Below the pieces are notes generated by a model. That model saw nothing but the letters and a program-made list of their open reading frames with translations. It ran no database searches and was not told the DNA's origin. From JBOFMT01 sp051658525 (GTDB taxonomy: Bacteria > Bacillota_I > Bacilli_A > Erysipelotrichales > Erysipelotrichaceae), in the NCBI GenBank assembly GCA_051658525.1, contig JBOFMT010000036.1, positions 1 to 42,800 of the forward strand: a DNA stretch of 42,800 bases, in the 5' to 3' direction. Both the position numbers and the translations under genes were made by a program. This document shows positions 17,517 through 23,728 of this stretch, in pieces; the first letter of the stretch is position 1; each line of letters begins with the position of its first letter.

Positions 17517-17744
17517 TTATGCCCGTTTTGTTTCTACTAATGAAACAATATCTTGAACCGATTTCAATTCCATCAGTTCAGCATCGTCTACACGAATATC
17601 AAATGTAGATTCGAGTTCCAATACCAATTCAACTGCTGCAAGTGAGTCAATTCCCAAATCGTCTTTCAGTGTTGCTTCCAGTGTGATTTGCTCCTCATCA
17701 ACATTGACAGCGTCAATCAAAACTTCTTTTACTTGTTCAAACAT
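17517..17744 (-). CDS. acpP: Acyl carrier protein (fatty-acid operon copy)
   Basis: A 75-aa acidic four-helix protein. The GIDSLAAVEL motif has Ser34 for 4'-phosphopantetheine attachment. It shuttles acyl intermediates among the Fab enzymes. First gene of the 12-gene operon, with AAGGAGG before the ATG. Its promoter (17809-17838) is followed by a FabT-like palindrome. A second, different acp gene lies at 22832-23059. Confidence 0.97.
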   Translation of the reverse strand: MFEQVKEVLIDAVNVDEEQITLEATLKDDLGIDSLAAVELVLELESTFDIRVDDAELMELKSVQDIVSLVETKRA

Positions 17745-17780
17745 GAAAAACTTCCTCCTTAAATGTGTAGTTGACTATAC

Positions 17781-17793
17781 TTTGAATATCAAA
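17781..17793 (-). promoter_or_regulatory. FabT-like operator downstream of the acpP start site
   Basis: TTTGAATATCAAA on the plus strand (TTTGATATTCAAA on the minus strand) has 5-bp perfect arms and differs from the FabT core TTTGATTATCAAA at two central bases. TATA/TATA outer arms extend the symmetry. It lies ~15 bp past the acpP -10, in the early transcribed region, a position suited to repression. Confidence 0.65.
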
Positions 17794-17808
17794 CTATAAC
17801 CATTTTCG

Positions 17809-17838
17809 ATTATATCACTCGTGATTTTAAAAAATCAA
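17809..17838 (-). promoter_or_regulatory. Promoter of the fatty-acid operon
   Basis: Minus-strand -35 TTGATT (17833-17838), 18-bp spacer and -10 TATAAT (17809-17814) preceded by TGA, an extended -10. The leader to the acpP ATG is about 58 nt. Confidence 0.75.
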
Positions 17839-17879
17839 GTGCTTTTTTTTCTTAAGATAGCTCAAAGCACCTAAAACCC

Positions 17880-17892
17880 TTTGATAATCAAA
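17880..17892 (+). promoter_or_regulatory. FabT-like operator near the regulator promoter
   Basis: TTTGATAATCAAA is a perfect palindrome around one central base and equals the FabT core of streptococci (established consensus ANTTTGATTATCAAATT). It lies 12 bp upstream of the -35 of the divergent MarR-like gene. The same 13-mer recurs upstream of birA. Confidence 0.75.
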
Positions 17893-17903
17893 CCATTTGC
17901 AAT

Positions 17904-17931
17904 TTGACTTTTTTTTATTTTTTGTTACGAT
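17904..17931 (+). promoter_or_regulatory. Putative promoter of the MarR-like gene
   Basis: TTGACT (17904-17909), 16-bp T-rich spacer and TACGAT (17926-17931). The -10 is weak. The implied leader is very short (~15 nt), just enough for the TTGGAGG ribosome site. Confidence 0.5.
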
Positions 17932-17952
17932 GAGACCAAGATTGGAGGTTTT

Positions 17953-18453
17953 ATGAATCCTATTATCCGAAGCGTATTTCGAAATTATATTCTCAACAAA
18001 CGGCATACCTATCTAAAAAAGAAAGATCTATTGGTTTTATTATCCTTAATGGATACCTGTTATGAAGCGGATATCCTCTCGCTTTTCCCTAGTGATTTTG
18101 GTGCAAAAAAACACTTAAAAAAACTGGAAAACCAGAAAAAAATCAAACGGATGTTACAAGATGATCGCTATGTTGTTAAGCTAACAACCAAAGGTGCAAG
18201 TCAATTAAAACATCATATTTTAAATACGAGTGTTGCACTGATTTCACATATGGATGAGACTCAGGCCGCAAGCTATGTTGCTCAAATGGAAGTGTTAAAC
18301 ATGCAGCTAGAAGATAAATATATCAACCATCTTGAGCATGTGGTTAAGCTACCAAAACGCTGTCCTAAATGTAGCAATCATTGTAAGGTTAACCATTTAC
18401 GCTGTAAAAAGGGAGAACGTTTTTTCGCAGAACTTCAAGGTTCAAAAGAGTAA
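17953..18453 (+). CDS. MarR-type regulator with C-terminal CxxC-x3-C-x6-C tail, candidate fatty-acid synthesis repressor
   Basis: The only plus-strand gene, 166 aa. Residues ~20-125 fit a MarR winged helix: helices at 22-45, a recognition helix around 47-62, the wing DDRYVVKLTTKG (70-81), then long C-terminal helices. The wing resembles that of FabT (the D-R...LT-KG pattern). Residues 137-151 carry four cysteines (CPKC, then Cys144 and Cys151) with His143 and His148, which looks like a small zinc or redox-sensitive site. Canonical FabT is ~145 aa, and I know of no such tail in it. The gene is divergent from the fatty-acid operon, with FabT-like operators in between, and ends in a shared terminator. 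I infer it represses FASII; the ligand and the role of the tail are unknown. Ribosome site TTGGAGG precedes the ATG. Confidence 0.7.
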   Translation: MNPIIRSVFRNYILNKRHTYLKKKDLLVLLSLMDTCYEADILSLFPSDFGAKKHLKKLENQKKIKRMLQDDRYVVKLTTKGASQLKHHILNTSVALISHMDETQAASYVAQMEVLNMQLEDKYINHLEHVVKLPKRCPKCSNHCKVNHLRCKKGERFFAELQGSKE

Positions 18454-18454
18454 A

Positions 18455-18511
18455 AAAAAGACAATACATAGCAAGTACCATTCAAAGGTATCTAGCTTAT
18501 ATTGTCTTTTT
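18455..18511. terminator. Bidirectional terminator between the MarR-like gene and the ABC operon
   Basis: AAAAAGACAATA and TATTGTCTTTTT pair, with an inner GTACC/GGTA(T)C helix. A run of A on the left and T on the right makes it work for both converging genes. Confidence 0.85.
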
Positions 18512-18516
18512 TCTTG

Positions 18517-19203
18517 CTATTTCACAACATCCATTACAATTTCTCCATCACTAATTTCCACAATCCGATCCGCTTTTTCCGCAACACGGCGATCGTGCGT
18601 AATAATGATAAACGTTGTATTAAACTTACGATTGATTTCTCTCATCAATTCATAAATTTGTTCTGTACTTATGGAATCTAAATTTCCTGTAGGCTCATCC
18701 GCCAAAATGATCTCCGGCTGATTCATTAAGGCTCTAGCAATCGCAACGCGTTGCTGTTGTCCTCCTGACATATTATTTGCTTTATTTTGTTTGACTTTAC
18801 TAAGTCCTACAAGATCCATGAGCTCATTGGCACGTTGCACTGCAGCATGATCGCGCTTACCATGTTGAATTTCATAGGGAATGAGTACATTCTCAAGCGC
18901 ACTAAACTCTGGTAACAAATAGTGAAACTGAAAGATAAACCCAATTGTTTCATTCCTTAGTTTTGCTAAGGCTTTGGCTTTCATTGCTTTGGTATGATTT
19001 CCTTTGATGGTAATGGTGCCGGAAGAAGGCGTATCCAGAGTACCAATTAGATTTAAGAGTGTACTTTTCCCGCTTCCCGATTGTCCAATAATCGCATTGA
19101 AGGTCCCAGGAGCAAAGCTAACATTAACTCCTTTAAGTACTTGTGTTTTCACACTAGTACCATATTCTTTCTTCACATCTTCTAGTACGATAATGTTTTC
19201 CAT
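18517..19203 (-). CDS. ABC transporter ATP-binding protein, MacB/LolD type
   Basis: A 228-aa ATPase with Walker A GQSGSGKST, Q-loop IFQFHYLLPEF, signature MSGGQQQRVAIARAL, Walker B IILADEPTGNLD and the switch histidine in IITHDRRVAEKAD. This family pairs with FtsX-domain permeases that act as mechanotransmission machines or exporters of peptides and lipids rather than importers. The permease is encoded 8 bp upstream, and a B12-binding protein before that. The gene ends at the bidirectional terminator. The substrate is not deducible. Confidence 0.92.
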   Translation of the reverse strand: MENIIVLEDVKKEYGTSVKTQVLKGVNVSFAPGTFNAIIGQSGSGKSTLLNLIGTLDTPSSGTITIKGNHTKAMKAKALAKLRNETIGFIFQFHYLLPEFSALENVLIPYEIQHGKRDHAAVQRANELMDLVGLSKVKQNKANNMSGGQQQRVAIARALMNQPEIILADEPTGNLDSISTEQIYELMREINRKFNTTFIIITHDRRVAEKADRIVEISDGEIVMDVVK

Positions 19204-19211
19204 ACGTTCAC

Positions 19212-20369
19212 CTACCCATTTCTAATTACATCAATCGGATCCAAGCGCGATACCTTGATTGCTGGTATCAGCGATGCAAATGTTGATGCTAATATCGCAA
19301 TACTTGCGCTGATGATGATGAAATTAAAATTTAATAATACTGGTACTACCGGTGTCCCATCGGCATTGAGGACAAAAGTTCCAAAAGCATATGTTAAGCC
19401 GATTCCAATAGCTACCCCGCAAAGAGCTCCAAATACACCTAATAAGATTCCTTGGAACAGGAAGATCCAACTTGCTTTGCGATTGCTGATACCCATTGCT
19501 TTTAAGATCCCAATCTGTTTACTTTTTTGAACCACACTAATTGCCAGTACACTAGCAATTGCTAGAACTACACTTATCATGACAAAGAATTGAATCATGT
19601 AGCTACTTGCACTTTGTCCATTGAGCCCAGATAGTAAAGATTCATTTTCCGCTTTCCAGTTGACAAGTGTAAAGTTACTGCCTAGTAATGATTGAATATC
19701 ACTCGCTATCACATCAGCAGCAAAAACATCGTCTACTTGCAACTCAATTTGCGTTGTATTTGGTGTTGTTCCTACAAAGGAATCCATACTACTCGTTGGA
19801 GTAAAGATCCAGAGGGCATTGAGTTGTTTTACTTTTAAATCATAGATACCTACAATCTTAAACTCCATTCCCGCTACCACAACATTGGATAATTTCATCG
19901 TATCTCCGACACTGAGTGACTTTTCTTCCGCTAGTTCTTTCCCAATAAGAATTTCGGAAGTGTTAGTTGGAATCTCACCTGAAATAAGTTTTTCATCTAA
20001 TCCATAAATTTTAGTTGCATCCGCGAATTCAACCCCACGTAATAGAATGGCGGTTGTTTCTTCCCCTACCGTATAAAAGCCTGGAGACTGCGAAATACTA
20101 GCTGCAGCGCGAATCCCTGTGATATTGTCCTTAATTTCAGCTAATACTTTTGTATCATCTTGAATGACTTCGCCATCAACACTAGGAAGTACTGTGATTT
20201 GTGCTGAACTTCCTACCGTCGTATTGATGAGATTCGCTTGCAAGCCACCAATTAAACTACCAATGAAGATTTGTACACTAACACCCATAGCAATTCCAAA
20301 AACGATGAGCATGGTTTGTCCAAACGATGAGGTTAGAAAACGTGAGGCAATTTTAAAGGATAGTCTCAT
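19212..20369 (-). CDS. ABC transporter permease, FtsX/MacB domain
   Basis: A 385-aa membrane protein. An N-terminal transmembrane helix lies at residues ~16-40, followed by a ~210-residue extracytoplasmic domain (MacB periplasmic core type, with QITVLPS, LLRGVEFADATKIYGL and GKELAEE). Three C-terminal helices at ~265-380 form the FtsX domain, with the typical KSKQIGILKAMGISNRKASWIFLFQG coupling segment and SRLDPIDVIRNG end. Works with the ATPase downstream. The start overlaps the B12-binding protein gene by 17 bp, so the three genes are one operon. Confidence 0.9.
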   Translation of the reverse strand: MRLSFKIASRFLTSSFGQTMLIVFGIAMGVSVQIFIGSLIGGLQANLINTTVGSSAQITVLPSVDGEVIQDDTKVLAEIKDNITGIRAAASISQSPGFYTVGEETTAILLRGVEFADATKIYGLDEKLISGEIPTNTSEILIGKELAEEKSLSVGDTMKLSNVVVAGMEFKIVGIYDLKVKQLNALWIFTPTSSMDSFVGTTPNTTQIELQVDDVFAADVIASDIQSLLGSNFTLVNWKAENESLLSGLNGQSASSYMIQFFVMISVVLAIASVLAISVVQKSKQIGILKAMGISNRKASWIFLFQGILLGVFGALCGVAIGIGLTYAFGTFVLNADGTPVVPVLLNFNFIIISASIAILASTFASLIPAIKVSRLDPIDVIRNG

Positions 20370-21021
20370 GACTAGTTACCTCCTGTGATATTTTTTCGAT
20401 ATCACTTAAGTCTTTCGCATAATAATCCGCATAAAAGCTCGGTAAAATATGTAGATTATGTTCAAACGCCATTCCACCAATCACGACTATAATATTTTTA
20501 CCAAACTCTTTTTTCAGAGCATGGACCATGCGTCTTCCCTCTGAAAGGTTAAGATAGTTAGAAATAGAAACCACTACCAGTTTGACCTTACGGTGAACAA
20601 TGCCCTTCTTTACCGCCTCCATGGGTGTATTAGCACCAGCAAAGTACGTATCCCATCCAAGAAGTGTAAAATAGTCAGCAACCATACGTGCTCCTACATC
20701 GTGAAGCTCATTACTTGGGCATAAAATAATCGCTGCTTCCTGCTTACGGTTCTTTTCATAACTCTCTTGCATGTACAAAGTACAATAGTCCATGACCAAT
20801 TTGATGAGATTAGTTCTTACATGTTCCTCAAAAATGCATAAATCTTCGTCATCTGCAATACTACAAGGTAGGTCGTGTTGCAAGGTTGGACGAAGATAAG
20901 TTTCATAAAAGCTAGTTAATTCCAAGGGTTCTTGCTTCATTAAGTTATCTACAAAGGCAATCACCGCTAATTTATTTTCTGTTTTTAATACATTTAAAAA
21001 TGTCTGATAATTTGTATTCAT
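20353..21021 (-). CDS. B12-binding protein, CarH/LitR-like sensor module without HTH
   Basis: A 222-aa protein made of two parts. An N-terminal helical cap (~1-90) includes EEHVRTN (His67), like the EH motif that gives CarH its upper cobalamin ligand. The Rossmann-like B12-binding domain (~94-210) has E-L-H107-D-V-G110, a version of DxHxxG with E for D as seen in CarH/LitR, then GWDTYFAGANTP, SISNYLNLSEGRRM and VIGGMAF. The tryptophan expected before EH in CarH is absent. No MerR DNA-binding domain and no methyltransferase domain is present. It heads an operon with a MacB-like transporter, so it may sense cobalamin or light and act by protein contact. The frame is open to 21042, but the ATG there lies at the -10 region; AAAGGGGTGAT precedes the chosen ATG. 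Confidence 0.8.
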   Translation of the reverse strand: MNTNYQTFLNVLKTENKLAVIAFVDNLMKQEPLELTSFYETYLRPTLQHDLPCSIADDEDLCIFEEHVRTNLIKLVMDYCTLYMQESYEKNRKQEAAIILCPSNELHDVGARMVADYFTLLGWDTYFAGANTPMEAVKKGIVHRKVKLVVVSISNYLNLSEGRRMVHALKKEFGKNIIVVIGGMAFEHNLHILPSFYADYYAKDLSDIEKISQEVTSHETIL

Positions 21022-21040
21022 AACATCACCCCTTTTTCTC

Positions 21041-21068
21041 ATTGTAAAAGAGTTTAAAAAAAATACAA
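21041..21068 (-). promoter_or_regulatory. Promoter of the B12-binding protein/ABC operon
   Basis: Minus-strand TTGTAT (21063-21068), 16-bp spacer and TACAAT (21041-21046), placed just after the ptsI terminator and ~20 bp before the start codon. Confidence 0.6.
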
Positions 21069-21076
21069 ATATAACG

Positions 21077-21105
21077 AAAAAAAGAATCGGTTCAACCGAT
21101 TCTTT
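21077..21105 (-). terminator. Intrinsic terminator after ptsI
   Basis: AAAGAATCGG and CCGATTCTTT form a perfect 10-bp stem with a 5-nt loop, followed by a T-run on the minus strand. It lies 7 bp after the ptsI stop. Confidence 0.92.
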
Positions 21106-21111
21106 GGTTTA

Positions 21112-22818
21112 TTATTTAGCTAAGCGAGACTCTACAAGAGCAACAACTTCTTCTGCTGTTGATTTTGTAAGTGCTTCTGCAGCTAATGTTTGCATTTCTT
21201 CATAGCTTAATGAGTTTACCATTTTTCTAGCTTGTAAGATAGAAGATGCTGACATTGAGAATTCATCCAATCCCATACCTAACAATAGAGGTACTGCATT
21301 TGGTTCTCCTGCCATTTCTCCACACATACCACACCATTTTCCTTCTTTGTGTGCACCATCGATTGTCATCTTAACAAGACGTAAAATAGATGGGTTGTAT
21401 GGTTGGTATAGGTATGAAACATTTTCGCTCATACGGTCAGCAGCCATAGTATATTGGATCAAGTCATTTGTACCGATTGAGAAGAAATCTGCTTCTTTTG
21501 CAAAGTTATCTGCCAAGACTGCAGCAGCAGGAATTTCAACCATCATACCAACTTCGATTTTATCCGCAACTGCAACACCTTCAGAGATTAATTCTTCACG
21601 TGTTTCGTTATAGATTGCTTTTGCACGACGGAATTCATCGATTGTAGCAATCATTGGGAACATAATGCAAAGGTTACCGTAAACGCTAGCACGGATCAAT
21701 GCACGTAATTGTGTTTTGAAGATATCAACACGGTCCAAGCATAAACGGATTGCACGGTATCCCAAGAATGGATTCATTTCTTTAGGGAATTGTAGGTATG
21801 GAAGTTCTTTATCTCCACCGATATCCAACGTACGTACAACAACACGGCGAGCACCCATATTTTCTAATACAGTTTTATATGCTTCGAATTGTTCTTCTTC
21901 TGTTGGTAGGCTTTGAGCATCCATGTACAAGAATTCTGTACGGTAAAGCCCAACACCTTCTCCACCATTGTTTAATACACCAGCTACATCATTTGGTGTA
22001 CCGATGTTACCAGCCAATTCTACGTGACGTCCATCAGTAGAAATTGATTTTGCATCTTTTAATACTTTCAATGCTTCTTTTTCTTCAAAGAAAGCAACAG
22101 CTTTTGCTTCGTATTGTGCAATCACGTCTGCTGTAGGATTCACTAATACTTCTCCTGCAACAGCATCTAAAATTAACATATCACCGTGGTTTACTTCTTC
22201 TAAAATATTGCTAACACCAACAACAGCAGGAATTTCTAAGCTTCTTGCCATAATCGCAGAGTGAGACGTACGTCCACCGATTTCTGTAGCGAAACCTTTA
22301 GAGAATTCTTTGTCCAATTGTGCAGTATCACTTGGTGTTAAATCGTGAGCAACGATAATAACACTTTCGTCAATCGTACTTAAATCAGGAATGATGAATC
22401 CCATCAAGTGTGCTTTGATACGGAATGTAACATCTTTGATATCCGCAGCACGTTCGCGCATATAAGCATCGTCCATTGATTCAAAAATAGAGATAAACAT
22501 ATTTGCAACTTCGTTCAATGCGAATTCTGCGTTGATTCCTTCTGCATTGATCATAGTTTCAACTTGAGCAAACATATCAGGATCTGAAGCTACCATTAAG
22601 TGAGCATCGAAAATAGCCAATTCTTCATCATGCAATTTTCCTACAGCTTTCGCTTTGATGCGTTCAATATCCGCTTTTGTTTTTTCTACAGCATCAGCAA
22701 ACTTCGCAACTTCTGTTGCAGCTTCTCCTGATTTTTTAACGATTTCAAACTTAGGTTGTTCAAGCTTATAAGCTTTTGCGATAACAACTCCTGCCGAAGC
22801 AGCAATACCTTTTAACAT
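21112..22818 (-). CDS. ptsI: PTS enzyme I (PEP-protein phosphotransferase)
   Basis: Transfers phosphate from PEP to HPr, the first step of all PTS sugar uptake. From MLKGIAASAGV it is 568 aa. The phosphohistidine motif GGRTSHSAIMARS is near residue 190, followed by the PEP-binding barrel with LYRTEFLYM, RTLDIGGDKELPY, the metal-binding EVGMMVEIPAAAV, and FSIGTNDLIQYTMAADR. The frame is open to 22851, but GGAGG precedes the ATG at 22818. Unusually there is no ptsH here; the upstream partner is an acyl carrier protein gene 13 bp away, sharing one promoter and this gene's terminator. Confidence 0.96.
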   Translation of the reverse strand: MLKGIAASAGVVIAKAYKLEQPKFEIVKKSGEAATEVAKFADAVEKTKADIERIKAKAVGKLHDEELAIFDAHLMVASDPDMFAQVETMINAEGINAEFALNEVANMFISIFESMDDAYMRERAADIKDVTFRIKAHLMGFIIPDLSTIDESVIIVAHDLTPSDTAQLDKEFSKGFATEIGGRTSHSAIMARSLEIPAVVGVSNILEEVNHGDMLILDAVAGEVLVNPTADVIAQYEAKAVAFFEEKEALKVLKDAKSISTDGRHVELAGNIGTPNDVAGVLNNGGEGVGLYRTEFLYMDAQSLPTEEEQFEAYKTVLENMGARRVVVRTLDIGGDKELPYLQFPKEMNPFLGYRAIRLCLDRVDIFKTQLRALIRASVYGNLCIMFPMIATIDEFRRAKAIYNETREELISEGVAVADKIEVGMMVEIPAAAVLADNFAKEADFFSIGTNDLIQYTMAADRMSENVSYLYQPYNPSILRLVKMTIDGAHKEGKWCGMCGEMAGEPNAVPLLLGMGLDEFSMSASSILQARKMVNSLSYEEMQTLAAEALTKSTAEEVVALVESRLAK

Positions 22819-22831
22819 AAACGTTCCTCCA

Positions 22832-23059
22832 TTATTTGCGTTTTGCGTCAATCAATGCAACAACATCAGCAACACGTGCTAATCCTGTCATTTCTTCGTC
22901 TTCGAAAGTAATGGAAAAGGTTTCTTCCATTGCTAATACCACATCGACCAAGTCCAAAGAGTCTACTCCAAGTTCTGCCATGGTAGATTCTTCTTTGATT
23001 TCAGCATTCGCTTTAACCTTTGGTGCTAATTCTTTTTTTAATACTTCAAATGTATTCAT
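22832..23059 (-). CDS. Second acyl carrier protein
   Basis: A 75-aa acyl carrier protein with GVDSLDLVDV (Ser34 for phosphopantetheine), EETFSITFEDEEM and ALIDAKRK. It differs clearly from the acpP of the fatty-acid operon, especially in helix I (MNTFEVLKKELAPKVKAN). It may serve another acyl process (phospholipid acylation, lipoylation, lipoteichoic or secondary pathways) or be a second FASII carrier. The frame is open to a GTG at 23068, but that codon lies within the GAGGTG ribosome site, so ATG at 23059 is chosen. Operon with ptsI. Confidence 0.92.
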   Translation of the reverse strand: MNTFEVLKKELAPKVKANAEIKEESTMAELGVDSLDLVDVVLAMEETFSITFEDEEMTGLARVADVVALIDAKRK

Positions 23060-23078
23060 GATTGTCACCTCACGTTTA

Positions 23079-23107
23079 ATAATACCACGTTTTAGTTGCG
23101 CTTACAA
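23079..23107 (-). promoter_or_regulatory. Promoter of the acp-ptsI operon
   Basis: Minus-strand TTGTAA (23102-23107), 17-bp spacer and TATTAT (23079-23084) preceded by TGG (extended -10). About 20 bp before the acp start. No FabT-like palindrome is visible here, unlike at acpP. Confidence 0.8.
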
Positions 23108-23123
23108 CTTTTGAAAACGAAAT

Positions 23124-23432
23124 TTAGTACTGTTGATAGGTATAGTCAAAGAGTTTTTTAACTAGGCTCACACGATGTCGATAGTAGTTACTTTTTGAGA
23201 AGTAAGTGTCCCACCAGTTTCGTTTACATGGAGATAAAAATTCATGTCGAAAGATCAGTTTTTCATCTTCGTTTAAATGCATCGCTAAGCTTTCGAAAAA
23301 ATCAATAAACTCCTTTTGCTCTGTATTGTCTACTTTTCCAACACACTTCCATATACTATGAACTTTTTCTTGATTCTTTCGATAAACAAGTGCTAAATGC
23401 CGCATCAAAATATACTTGGTTCGATTGTTCAT
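23124..23432 (-). CDS. Small conserved-looking protein of unknown function (102 aa)
   Basis: Predominantly helical, basic, with no signal or membrane segment. The C-terminal half has a run of aromatic and basic residues, FLSPCKRNWWDTYFSKSNYYR followed by VSLVKKLFDY. The SKSxYYR pattern recalls a helix-turn-helix tail seen in ArpU-like phage regulators and a small protein family of mollicutes and relatives (from memory, MG284/MPN403-like). It may bind nucleic acid. An AAGGAGG ribosome site precedes the ATG, which supports a real gene. It lies between the opp operon terminator and the acp-ptsI promoter, with no clear terminator of its own. Confidence 0.65.
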   Translation of the reverse strand: MNNRTKYILMRHLALVYRKNQEKVHSIWKCVGKVDNTEQKEFIDFFESLAMHLNEDEKLIFRHEFLSPCKRNWWDTYFSKSNYYRHRVSLVKKLFDYTYQQY

Positions 23433-23489
23433 AAAGAAACCTCCTTCTTATCTATACGCATACATAAGAAAGATTCCTATTATAAAACT

Positions 23490-23518
23490 AAAAAAAACCC
23501 GAATCATTATGATTCAGG
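23490..23518 (-). terminator. Terminator of the opp operon
   Basis: CCTGAATCA and TGATTCGGG pair around TAA, followed by eight T on the minus strand. The stem starts right at the stop codon of the 64-aa gene. Confidence 0.9.
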
Positions 23519-23713
23519 TCAGGCTCCAAAGAAAAACCAGACTATTCCAAAGAATACTGCAAGAATGACTAAGATCACAGGAACAAACGTAATAAACGCT
23601 GCAATAAACAAAGCGTATTTATCGTTTTTTTCAAATTCTACATTTTCAAACTTTTTTTGTAATTCTTCAGTTGATTTTTGATTGTTCTTTAGACGTTTTA
23701 AATTCTCAAACAT
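23519..23713 (-). CDS. Small single-span membrane protein, last gene of the opp operon
   Basis: A 64-aa protein with a charged N-terminal half (residues 1-31, rich in Lys, Asn and Glu) and a hydrophobic helix at ~33-62 (FIAAFITFVPVILVILAVFFGIV) ending WFFFGA. It is encoded 15 bp after oppF and directly before the operon terminator, so it is co-transcribed with the importer. I do not recognise a family. It could be an accessory subunit of the transporter. The ribosome site is weak (AAGAG). Confidence 0.6.
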   Translation of the reverse strand: MFENLKRLKNNQKSTEELQKKFENVEFEKNDKYALFIAAFITFVPVILVILAVFFGIVWFFFGA

Positions 23714-23728
23714 ACGGTCTACTCTTTT

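Noticed and set aside
17839..17870. Inverted repeat GTGCTTT...AAAGCAC between the acpP and regulator promoters
   Set aside because: No T-run follows and the loop is long; it lies between the two promoters, so a terminator makes no sense, and the arms are partly homopolymer.
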